This document shows, piece by piece, positions 1 through 9,633 of a stretch of 16,817 nucleotides of DNA. The stretch's first letter is position 1. Each line of letters starts with the position of its first letter. The notes beneath the pieces were generated by a model. That model searched no databases, was not told the origin of the DNA, and was given only the letters and a program-made list of their open reading frames with translations. Source of the stretch: Paramecium sonneborni (Eukaryota; Ciliophora; Oligohymenophorea; Peniculida; Parameciidae); NCBI GenBank assembly GCA_905182985.1, contig CAJJDN010000246.1:12475-29291 (forward strand), written 5' to 3'. Both the position numbers and the translations under genes were made by a program.

Positions 1-136
1 AATTTTAAGAACTAATTCTGAAAAATTTCACATTATTTGAAAAATAGAACTACAAAACAATTTGTAATTTTCCTGTAAAGATGCTTTTAATTATCAATTT
101 AATATATAATTTTGTATTGAAAAATATTGAAAATTT
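1..136. other. 3' flank of the cysteine-rich gene; nothing else seen
   Basis: A+T-rich sequence beyond the TGA at 137-139. No convincing reading frame or RNA gene was seen. Confidence 0.4.
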
Positions 137-1205
137 TCAACACTTTAGCTCAGTTAGAATGTTTGGATTTGCAGTTTATTTCTAAACTTCTTTTCTGTTC
201 TCAATATAAGCTTGAACATTTTTATAAAATCTCATTGCACATTTAATTAGAGGACCTGTTAATCCTATCATTAATAATCCAATCTATATGAAGCCTAAAA
301 TAAAATATTAATTTGCTTTAAATATCTATAAAATTCAATACAAAAGGTTAAACTTAATAAGGTAAATAACATTACAGAAACATCCTAACACATTATATTC
401 ATCAATTCAGCATCAGAATATATAAACTCAACTGGGTTGATGAAACTTAAATAAGTACACAACAAAACTGATAATAGAATACATTAAGTTATAGGCTGAT
501 CTTATATTCCTATGAGAATCATAAGAAAAATAAGTTTTTTAAATAACAAAATTGCTTAATGCTATTTATTTCTTAAAACTCTCAATATTAAATTAAAATT
601 TTATCTTCTAAACTATTGTATTAAAGTTAAAATGATGAAAATTAAATATCCAATACTGAAACTATAGGAAAAAAGAGATCTAATAGTTTATTCCTAGGAA
701 AAAAACAAAAATAATAAAATTTTGAATAATATATCCCAACTATTAGCTAAAATCAAATATAATAAAAATTTTCTATTAAATATTAATGGTTATTGAATTA
801 TGGTTTTAGTCACATTACAAATAAATGCCGATATCTTTTGATATATTTTTGATTTTTTTTAGCTTAAATAGTTTAAAATTCTTAATAAATTGTGAGATTA
901 GTAATACTGTCTTTTTAAATATCTTAGAAATATATCTATGAAAAATTAGGATAATTTGAGAGATAAGTCCATAAATATTATTTAATAGATCTGCGTTAAT
1001 ATTATAATATTTAAATTTTCCAATACCGTCACAATGATAAGCAGTAAATATATTATCGAATATATATTGCAGTTATATTTAATTGAATAGAGGCTTAATA
1101 GTTAATGTAAAATGATTATACAAAATTCGATGATTCAAAATAGATTTCAACATTTTGGGGGAATGGTACATTTAAAAATTTTAAGAATGATAAATTATAG
1201 TATAT

Positions 1206-1233
1206 CTAAAATTTCCATAAAATGTTAAAAAAC
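1206..1233 (-). other. Putative 28-nt intron in the cysteine-rich membrane protein gene
   Basis: On the minus strand a segment from GTTTTTTAAC to ATTTTAG lies between a membrane segment (FIMIILG) and a frame leading into FLKFLNVPFPQNVEIYFES. Removing it joins the two frames exactly, in phase 0. The acceptor TAG and the length suit Paramecium; the donor GTT is less usual than GTA. A frameshift is the alternative. Confidence 0.45.
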
Positions 1234-1720
1234 CCCTAATATAATCATTATAAATGCACAAACACACAATCCAATCAATATCCAAAAATTAAAATTTTTA
1301 AGATTAATTGCTGTTTATATCTATGATTCAGATAATATTCTTGGGGGTTAAAGTGCAATCTTCTGTTCACTCTTAAAAGCTTAAAAATAGTGAATATCGA
1401 TTATATCACCGAATAATGAAACCTTTAAAATTGGTTAAGAATCTAGTGAATTGAAAAATTTAATTTCTAATACATATGATAAATCTAAACATGAGAATTT
1501 ACATTAATAACATCCATCATAAGGTTGATCATTATCATCTTCACACTCTTCTAAACCAGTTATTAAAATACCATCTCCACATTTTGTAAGGCATTAATCA
1601 TTTAATAAATGAAAAATTGTATGCATGTTAAACAAATTGATTAATCTGAACATAAGAAACAATAGGGTATACATTCAAATTAACATTAATAGCAATCATC
1701 ACCATCATTATAATTTCCAT

Positions 1721-2739
1721 CATTACATACCTCTATTGAATTAATAACAATTATTCCATCTCCACAAACTTAATGACATTTATTATCTTAAAGTTACTAT
1801 CCATCATACATTGTAGACATTTATCATCTATACATAAATTGCATTCTATTGAACATCTTTACTAGCAAATATTGATTCTTTCCAATTAATTTTTACTTTA
1901 TTTATCAAAAATATCATAATTAATTTATATTCCATTATAGCGAAATGATTAACATTATTTTTTATTTAAACTTATTTAATATTTCATTTTACATTTCAAA
2001 CATTCACCAAATTAACAAATTTCACAATTCAAAGGACAAGAATATTTACATAAATGACACCATCATACGGAATGTTATTCCCATCATCACATTCTTCAAA
2101 TTAAGTAATTTATAAATCTCCGCAAATTGGTACACAATTTTAATCATTTTCAACAAAATCCCAACCTTATTTACAATCTAAGCCTAATCCTCTAATACAA
2201 CTACTACAACCATCTACACAATCATAATATTATTAAAAGCATCCATCAAATGGAATCAAATTATCATCTTTGCAAGTAAACTCAAAAAGTGAAGATTTTA
2301 AAAATAGCTGAAAATCTCTGATTCCAAAAAATATTTACCAAGTGGGTTCCTTTTATGTCCATTCTATTTAAATAGTTATTTTAGCTTAACTATTAATGCA
2401 AGGATATTAATGTATGCTAATTAATTTTATGGATCTATATCCAAAACCATAGGGATATTTTATCCAACCTCCTGTATATTAGTAACTTAAAAATATTTAT
2501 AAATTGAAAAGCATCTTAATTTATATTTAATAAATTGAAAAACATAACAATTTAAATATCATATATATTTTGCTCTTTGATGAATTGACAATTCAATAAT
2601 CTTATTGAAAAACATTGAAGTTCGATATGATTAAAAATAAAGACTAATGCAAATTTGATCAATGAAGAGTTGAAATAATATATTAATATGACTCAGTTTA
2701 TTTAGAATAATTTGAATAGTTTTATCTATTTTGTAAATA
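1721..2739. repeat. Duplicate copy 1 of a ~1.02-kb segment
   Basis: This segment matches 2741-3761 along its whole length, with scattered substitutions (roughly 20 by eye) and two single-base deletions relative to the other copy, near 1807 and near 2059. Both deletions fall inside the Cys-rich coding region and break its frame. The 5' flanking part, from about 2430 to 2739, is essentially identical in the two copies. Copy 1 ends exactly at the N. Confidence 0.93.
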
Positions 2740-2740
2740 N
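2740..2740. other. Assembly gap marker (single N) at the junction of the two copies
   Basis: The only ambiguous base in the window lies exactly between the two near-identical 1.02-kb copies. This position fits two contig ends that overlap in reality but were not merged. Confidence 0.85.
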
Positions 2741-3761
2741 CATCACATACCTCTATTGAATTAATAGCAATTAGTCCATCTCCACAAACTTAATGGCATT
2801 TATTATCTTAAAGTTACCATCCATCATTACATTGTAGACATTTATCATCTATACACAAATTGCATTCTATTGAACATCTTTACTAGCAAATATTGATTCT
2901 TTCCAATTAATTGTTACTTTATTTATCAAAAATATCATAATTAATTTATATTCCATTAGAGCAAAATGGTTAACATTATTTTTTATTTAAACTTATTTAA
3001 TATTTCATTTTACATTTCAAACATTCACCAAATTAACAAATTTCACAATTCAAAGGACAAGAATATTTACATAAATGACAACCATCATACGGAATGTTAT
3101 TCCCATCATCACATTCTTCAAATTAAGTAATTTATAAATCTCCGCAGATTGGAACACAATTTTAATCATTTTCAACCCAATCCCAACCTTATTTACAATC
3201 TAAGCATAATCCTCTAATACAACTACTACAACCATCTACACAATCATAATATTATTAAAAGCATCCATCAAATGGAATCAAATTATCATCTTTACAAGTA
3301 AACTCAAAAAGTTGAGATTTTAAAAATAACTGAAAATCTCTGATTCCAAAAAATATTTACCAAGTGGGTTCCTTTTATGTCCATTCTATTTTAATAGTTA
3401 TTTTAGCTTAACTATTAATGTGAGGATATTAATGTATGCTAATTAATTTTATGGATCTATATCCAAAACCATAGGGATATTTTATCCAACCTCCTGTATA
3501 TTAGTAACTTAAAAATATTTATAAATTGAAAAGCATCTTAATTTATATTTAATAAATTGAAAAACATAACAATTTAAATATCATATATATTTTGCTCTTT
3601 GATGAATTGACAATTCAATAATCTTATTGAAAAACATTGAAGTTCGATATGATTAAAAATAAAGACTAATGCAAATTTGATCAATGAAGAGTTGAAATAA
3701 TATATTAATATGACTCAGTTTATTTAGAATAATTTGAATAGTTTTATCTATTTTGTAAATA
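2741..3761. repeat. Duplicate copy 2 of the ~1.02-kb segment
   Basis: This is the second copy, starting directly after the N. It carries an undamaged reading frame on the minus strand from ATG 3584 to its end at 2741, with regularly spaced cysteines in motifs such as CSSCIRGLCLDC and CGDLQITQFEECDDGNN. At its left end the protein is about to enter a CGDGL...EVCD repeat that continues naturally into the sequence just left of copy 1 (1720 downward). That is what would be seen if the two copies were one locus. Confidence 0.93.
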
Positions 3762-3879
3762 ATCTCTTACAATATGACTCATTCACAATATTAATGAAAG
3801 TATGATCCAGTTATTGAAAATTTAATGACACAGTATTGAGAACGCTTAAATAATGAAATTCATATTTGTCGATTATTCA
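3585..3879. other. Spacer upstream of the cysteine-rich gene
   Basis: Includes the end of duplicate copy 2 (to 3761). A short minus-strand frame upstream of the ATG (around RTSMFFNKIIELS) may be a remnant of a longer N-terminus, but it is broken by TGA and cannot be joined with confidence. No promoter motif is recognisable. Confidence 0.35.
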
Positions 3880-4310
3880 CTTTCAAATTTGAATATTATA
3901 TCATTAAACAATAGTCATAGTCCATATTTTCTAGATTACTAAATTCCTAAATTAATAGTGAAAGATTAATATCTTGAACTTTTCTTCAGGTTCTTGACTT
4001 TCCTGTATAAATGTGTCTTTCTTTTGTTTAGCAATGTTATCAAATCTAATATTTCCACATATAGTAATAGTCTTTTGATCAAATTCTATTTAAAATTTAT
4101 TATTTACTAGATTGATTAATTAGTTTGTTTAAAACGAGGAATTAAATAAAAAATTGCCAAACTTAATTATCATTAAATTTGAGCTACTTACAGTCCTATA
4201 GATTATTCTTTGCTAGAGTTATTAAAAAGATCTTCACTTGAATCTTTCTTTGTTAATTTAAATACTTTTTTTGAAGGCTTAACTTACAACCTATAAATTT
4301 TGATTGTATT
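3880..4310 (-). pseudogene. Unassigned coding remnant
   Basis: Two minus-strand stretches look coding when TAA and TAG are read as Gln. One, at about 4190-4300, contains KKDSSEDLFNNSSKEQS. The other, at about 3900-4130, contains KTITICGNIRFDNIAKQ and a following acidic ESQEPEEKF. Their composition (mixed charged and polar residues, few long Lys/Asn/Ile runs) differs from the surrounding noise. A GTAAGT lies after the first stretch, but no acceptor at a plausible distance joins the two. They may be the 3' part of the decayed membrane-protein gene at 4330-6300 or a separate gene. I do not recognise the family. Confidence 0.3.
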
Positions 4311-4329
4311 TGAATCTGTAAGTTTTTTG

Positions 4330-6300
4330 TATTAAAAAAACTTAATTCAAATAAAATCTTATTTATTTAATAATTTTACATTACATATTTATTGAACAAT
4401 ATCTACCTAATAAAATTTTATTACATTTTGTGAATTCTCTTGAGTTTATACCAATAGAAGATTATTTGATTTTTTTCTTTTTAACTCCTATCATTAAATG
4501 TCATTATTTTTTTTAATGAATAAATGATACAAATTTTGAAACAGAATATACAGAGATACTTTTGCAAATAGGTTCAAGCCATTTTTCAAGAATTCTGTTA
4601 TGATTAAAGAAGATGAAAAATGAGATTGAAGAATAAAAAGAAATTATTTGGATAATGTACACTCTCTTATAGATTTCGATTATTTCTACCAATAAATGGT
4701 TAAATATAACTTTCTTCTTAACTTATAAAAATAATAATCATAGCTTAAAGAAACCAGTTAGTAAATCCATATTTTGTAAATCAGAAAATGTCAAAATTTT
4801 AATTAAGTAGTTTTTTTCAAAAGAATAACTTTATTTGTGATACAAAAAAATAGAATATTCATTATATTTATAGTAAGGAATCTGTTATTTTAATTTTATC
4901 TCTTGTTGTAATACTCCCTTAAAGTTCTTAAACATCTATGAAGACAATCTTATTATCTTTATCATTTTCACTAAAAAAAATAGTTTTTAAATTGTATAAA
5001 AAGAAAAATTCTTCAAGAAGAATTTTATTTCACATATTAAAAATAATTTTTTGAAGAAACTGAATCTTTGATATATCCTTCAAATTGCTTTCATAATCTG
5101 TAAATTTAATTTCTAATAAATTATTCTGATAGTTTTATAGTGAACTTAAAACATTTATACAATAAAAAATTGAATTTAATTGTTATCTTACAAACACTAA
5201 GACAGGAATATATTTTAGAAACCATATTACTGAATAAATTTAGATGTTGAGTTTTAAGGATAATAGGAAAATTATCAAATAAATATTAAAATTTATTAAG
5301 TGCAATTTGTAGATATTATATCTTTACTTTTATATTTGGTGAGATATTATTTCTGAAATTAATTATATTGTTAATTAAAATTATAAATATAATTTGAATA
5401 ATCAATCATAAATATACAAAGTAAAAAGTTCTTGTATCATTTTTTTAACTTCTTCCTTTATAGTGTTATAGAATTTTTTTTATAATCCACATTTACAATT
5501 AGCAAATCCTTCCTATCATATTAATAATCATGCTGTTAATAAAAGGAGACCAAAAACATTTACAAAATATAACCAGACCAATCTAAATTTACTAAATACA
5601 GATTCTTCGATCATAGTTTTGCATCTTTAATTAAAAAACGTTTCAAATAATTTTTTTTTAGTTTTATCAAAATTCATTTAGAGTTTAGCTTTCAATACCA
5701 ATTAAAAAGACCATCAAATGCAATTTGTACTATTCCATTTCTCCGTAGCTTATATATTTTTCATTTGTATAAGACTAAATTTACTGAATTATATCCTATC
5801 AACTTATGTAGAGTATTTTTTTAGAGGACAAATAGACAAAAATGATTAATTTTCTATAACTTATATTGATTAATCCTAATAATTACTATATAAATATTTC
5901 ATATCTTAAATATTCATACAAATTAACTTCTTATTTTTATATCTATCCTCAGGTTGATAAGGTTTTATTTCTTTTTCTAAAATTCAGCATTGAATGTATA
6001 ATTTAAGTCATGGACTCTTGAAATTATATTAATAAAATTTATTTTTCATATACATTTACTTTGAAGCTCTAATTGGAAATATTGAACTTATTAAAATTAT
6101 TTAGAGATGAAATTCCTCCAAAAAATTATCAGAAAGGTTGAATTACTTGATTTTAAAGTAAAAAATTAATGCTATTAATAATCTTATTTCAAAAAAATCG
6201 TTTTTTAATAATATTATAGGTAGTTTAGTGCTCTTTTGATTGTATTATTAAGGTTTTACTGATTTATTGAATATCTATTGTTGTCATAACTTTAATCCAT
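4330..6300 (-). pseudogene. Decayed multi-span membrane protein, family not recognised
   Basis: The minus strand opens with ATG at 6300 (MDQSYDNNRYSINQQNLNN), then passes through frames separated by TGA codons or one-base shifts: a polar stretch with KPYQPEDRYKNKKLICMN (about 5830-5985), a segment starting NFDKTKKKLFETFFNQRC (about 5600-5670), a hydrophobic helix (LVWLYFVNVFGLLLLTA), and then one frame open from about 5410 to 4860 apart from one TGA. That frame includes a hydrophobic block (VIWFLKYIPVLVFV) and an acidic block (ENDKDNKIVFIDVQELQG). A further frame runs from about 4850 to 4500. Several lesions are present, so it is most likely a pseudogene of about 2 kb. A P-type ATPase ancestry was considered from the order of hydrophobic block and following acidic segment, but the DKTGT phosphorylation motif is not visible. 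Confidence 0.4.
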
Positions 6301-6464
6301 TAAAAAAAAATAATTAAAAATACAAGATTGATTCTCTTATTCTTCATAAAGGAATAGAAAAAAAAAGTATTTGTAAAATTTATATATATTATTATTTGTA
6401 ATTCTATTAAGTCTATTTTAAATGAATGTAAAAGTACTAGATATTAATTTAAATAAGTAAATGA

Positions 6465-6744
6465 AAAAGAAAGGTGAAATATGATAATGGTGAATATGAT
6501 GGAGATATTGTGAATGATAAAAGACACGGAAAGGGGTAAATACAAATAGAGTAATGGGGATGAATATGATGGAGATTGGAAAGATGGTGGTAATAAGCAT
6601 GGAAAGGGTGAAATGATGTATGTTGATAAATCTTACTACAATGGTGACTGGCTCAATAATTAAAGACATGGTTATGGTGAATATAAGTAAGCCAAAGGAA
6701 AAATATAGGAATCTAGATGGGCTTTTGATTAATAAATAGAATGA
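6465..6744 (+). pseudogene. MORN-repeat protein remnant
   Basis: Three to four MORN repeats are visible, with the Y-x-G-x-W...G-x-G spacing: EYDGDIVNDKRHGKG, then EYDGDWKDGGNKHGKGE, then YYNGDWLNNQRHGYGEY, followed by a short tail and TGA at 6742-6744. MORN repeats bind membranes or act as spacers in cytoskeletal proteins. The first repeat is in a different frame from the rest; one G too many in the GGGG run at 6533-6536 explains the shift. No good start codon precedes the first repeat (the frame opens after a TGA at 6462), so the remnant is also truncated at its 5' end. It is divergent from the gene at 6300 and lies 50 bp before the next start at 6795. Confidence 0.72.
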
Positions 6745-6794
6745 GTTATCAAATTATAAAGTGGAGAATGAAGGAGCCTATCCTAAATAACAAA

Positions 6795-9259
6795 ATGAGT
6801 GCTCAACGACAAACGACTGATGAAAACAAGCCTTCTGAATACTCAGACAATTCTTTTGCACACTCCAATGTTTCCTTTTAAATACTCTAAATAAAGCAGA
6901 TTAGAAGTTATTTATTTAAAGATGAAATACGATTGTATAAGCTTATCTTATGAATAGTTTAAAATGCAATTTAATATTTGTTATATAGTAATATTAAATG
7001 AACTTAAAACCTTCTCTTCATTTGATCATTATTTCTAAATAGATTCTAAATTTAATAAACTCTATATTACACAAATGATTCAAATAACTGTTTAGCAAGT
7101 AATAGGTATTAAGATTAATCTGAGTAAAAGAATTAATAAATTACTATGATGAAAGAATAGTTTTCAAATCTAATCCTAGTCTTGAAATACTCAAAAGATA
7201 AAATACCCATATAATTTCTTATTTTGAAATAACAAGAAAGATGAATTTCAGAGATCAATATATAAAAACTAAAAATTTATGAATGAGTAGAGGTAATTAA
7301 ATTAATATTTTAGAAATAGAGAAATCACCGCTTTAATCTGCATTTTTGTAGAACATCTAAATAAATTCGCTTGTCTTTTTATAGATCTAAATAGATCTAA
7401 AGTTAGATTATATTGTGAAAGAAATCAAATAGGAATTAAGCTATATGAAGATTTCAAAACTGTGTTTATGAAGAGAAACATTAATTTTTGATACTTCAAA
7501 TATATTTAATATTTAATATTGTTAAATGTCATAATATAAGAACAATTTTCAATACTAATTGTATAATAAAGACTTAATAATTTAGTTTGCATTATTGTAA
7601 TAATCAAGTTAAACAGATTTATGATCAAAATAAATTGTTTATAGAGAATCTTGTAAGTCAGCTAAGAAAAAATCAAAAATTTGAAATTTTATTTCCACAA
7701 TCATAGAGTCTATGCACATATTACCAATTAAGAATCTCTAATATATTGCCTGATGATATGTATCAATTTATTGGAATTCTTGATGTTAATTTCGAATAAG
7801 CATAATAATTATTTTATTTTTATGGATTGCCACATTCAAAAGCTTCATAATTTAAACTACAATGAAAAGTGCTCCAAAAACAAATAGAGAGAATACAAAG
7901 GAGTTATATTGAATTAGAATCAGCAGGTGTTATCTTATATTTCTATGATTAATATCATCTTGTTCATACAGCTCAGTATTTAAATTATAAACACATTCTA
8001 TCAATGTTATTGAACGAATAACATATAGAAAAGGACGTCAAATATTTTATTAAATCCTTATAAGTTAAACCTCCAAAACCATTTAGATTTTACTAGAATT
8101 TTTATGAATAAGGTCAGAAGATATTGGAATCCAATAACAAAAATTGATTAAACTATCAAGTTTAATTTTAATGACTTTGTTACTATTATATTACACAACA
8201 TATTTAACAATATGAATTTCAAATGCAATTAATTAAAATCTGTCAAAGATTATAAAGTATCTTGGTCAACTTATGAATCAGAATACCTGTATACATAGGT
8301 GAAGATCCATAAAAAAACCCAGAAAATGTATTTTTTAATTATACCTATTTGTGTAATGGAATTGGATTATCAACATTTGCAAGAACTTTTAATCATTCTA
8401 TTAATAAACTCAAATTGTTAGTGATCTTGAAGATGCTAAAATTAGAGACAATTATGTTATTATAATTGAACATAATCATAACCAGAAGAAGTAATATATT
8501 CTATCAAAATGTATGTAAAAAATTTTAAAATGAATTAAAAATACCATTTTCATATGAATTGCTTATTACTGCCATGAAGAGAACATGTAGTTCAGTTGGA
8601 AGAATTCAATCCTTTGTTAAAAAAATTAAAACCTTTGAAAACTTTTATAAGTAAATGGATTCATGGATGATGATATATTAATCGATCATGAATATATAGA
8701 AGATGATTTATTGGATCTATTTTCTAATGATTCAAAAAGTACCTAATTATATGAGTTAATTATAGTTTAGAATGCTGGTAATTCACAGTTTAAAAATGAT
8801 GAGAATTTCTCTAAAATTTTTAACATCTTCTTGAAATAAACTTTTGAAAATGGGGAATAGCATTTCATTCCAGAAAAAGATCTTAAATTAGAATTGTTAA
8901 CTATTAGTCAAAATGATCAAAATGTTAGATAATCACCTTATTTCAAAGATTTTGTATAAGATAAAGAAACAGAAATATTTGTTAAAACTTTATTAGTTAG
9001 TTTTGATGGATTGATTGCAACTTTAGCTCATCAATCATCATTACAATGTTAAAGTCCTTATCCCCATATTCAATTTTATAACAAAAATCTAAAAGTAAGA
9101 GACAGTGTATCTGTAATATTTTAAACCATATTATAAAATAAAGTCTTAAAATAGGCATTCAAAGATGGTTACTAAAGTAACAAATTAACCAATTTTTGCT
9201 CTGAAGACATTAAATACAGACTTACAAAATTTATGTTATTTCATTGTAAGATGGCATGA
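6795..9259 (+). pseudogene. Large decayed gene of unknown function
   Basis: The ATG at 6795 begins MSAQRQTTDENKPSEYSDNS and is followed by a succession of coding-like frames to a TGA at 9257-9259. The main blocks are: about 7130-7280 (NYYDERIVFKSNPSLEILKR); 7280-7620; 7625-8150, with LPDDMYQFIGILDVNFEQAQ and, after one TGA, AGVILYFYDQYHLVHTAQYL; 8290-8420 (IPVYIGEDPQKNPENVFFNY); 8560-8620 (AYYCHEENMQFSWKN); and 8650-9256, which is open and rich in acidic residues. At least eight TGA codons or frame changes separate them. The TGAs often sit where an ordinary residue is expected, so they look like mutations and not gene ends. The ILDVNFEQAQ stretch is faintly UBA-like; that alone does not support a family call. 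It could be one gene of about 820 codons or two neighbours. Confidence 0.5.
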
Positions 9260-9579
9260 AAGTTAGTGCCACTACAGATAGATTATGATGTGAGTAAAAA
9301 CCAATATATTTTTAATATACAAATTATTAATATAATTGTAATTATTATATTAAGACTTTCTTTATATTTATAAATAAAAGCAATTCAAAATATTTTATCA
9401 TAATAGAAATATTTTTGATTACCCTTCTCTTAATATTTTGATTTATAAAAAAATGTAGAAATTAAATAAAACCGATATAATATTATTTAAATGTATTAAA
9501 TACTTGGTTTTTTCCCTCAAATATTAAAATTTTAAAATCATTTGTGAGAGTTCCGAAATAATTATATTATCACAATAAG
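9260..9579. other. Intergenic, A+T-rich spacer before the kinase gene
   Basis: After the TGA at 9257-9259 the frame continues briefly in a coding-like manner (KLVPLQIDYDVSKN), which suggests that the true end of the decayed gene lies a little further on, near 9300. Beyond that only A/T-rich low-complexity sequence is seen. Confidence 0.4.
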
Positions 9580-9629
9580 AACTTTTTAATTAGAAAAAAA
9601 AACTTTTTAATTAGAAAAAAAAACTTTTT
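9580..9629. repeat. 21-bp tandem repeat, about 2.3 copies
   Basis: The unit AACTTTTTAATTAG followed by seven A occurs at 9580-9600 and again at 9601-9621, then starts a third time (AACTTTTTT) and runs into the kinase start region. It lies directly upstream of the ATG at 9634. Confidence 0.85.
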
Positions 9630-9633
9630 TTTT

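Larger units (their letters stand above)
137..3584 (-). pseudogene. Cysteine-rich multi-span membrane protein with DUF4215-type repeats (CRMP-like), disrupted
   Basis: In the ciliate code the minus strand gives, in order: a hydrophobic start (MIFKLLCFSIY, ATG at 3584; alternative in-frame ATG at 3536); a domain containing GIRDFQLFLK; Cys-rich repeats with C-G-D-G...E-E-C-D-D-G-N-N...Y-D-G-C, the DUF4215 or Myxococcus cysteine-rich repeat pattern; a membrane segment near 1230-1290; the stretch FPQNVEIYFES near 1120-1165; then about 700 bases of hydrophobic, multi-span sequence ending in a basic tail and TGA at 137-139. Cys-rich ectodomain plus multi-span C-terminus resembles alveolate cysteine repeat modular proteins (inference). 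The part from 3584 to 2741 is open. Further on there are frame changes near 1600-1615, near 1060, between about 1060 and 800, and near 300, so the gene is probably dead or badly assembled. Likely a cell-surface protein; ligand unknown. Confidence 0.7.

Noticed and set aside
4860..5510. P-type ATPase identity for the membrane-protein remnant
   Set aside because: The phosphorylation motif DKTGT and the hinge motif are not visible in any frame, so the family was left open.
6418..6669. Minus-strand open frame of 83 codons opposite the MORN remnant
   Set aside because: It is the antisense of MORN repeats; its His/Ile/Phe-rich composition comes from the complement of GAT/GGA-rich codons.
6795..9259. 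TGA read as tryptophan to keep the long frames open
   Set aside because: TGA also occurs at the Rab G5 motif where Ser is expected, and plausible gene ends (Rab, USP, MORN, kinase) use TGA. It behaves as a stop.
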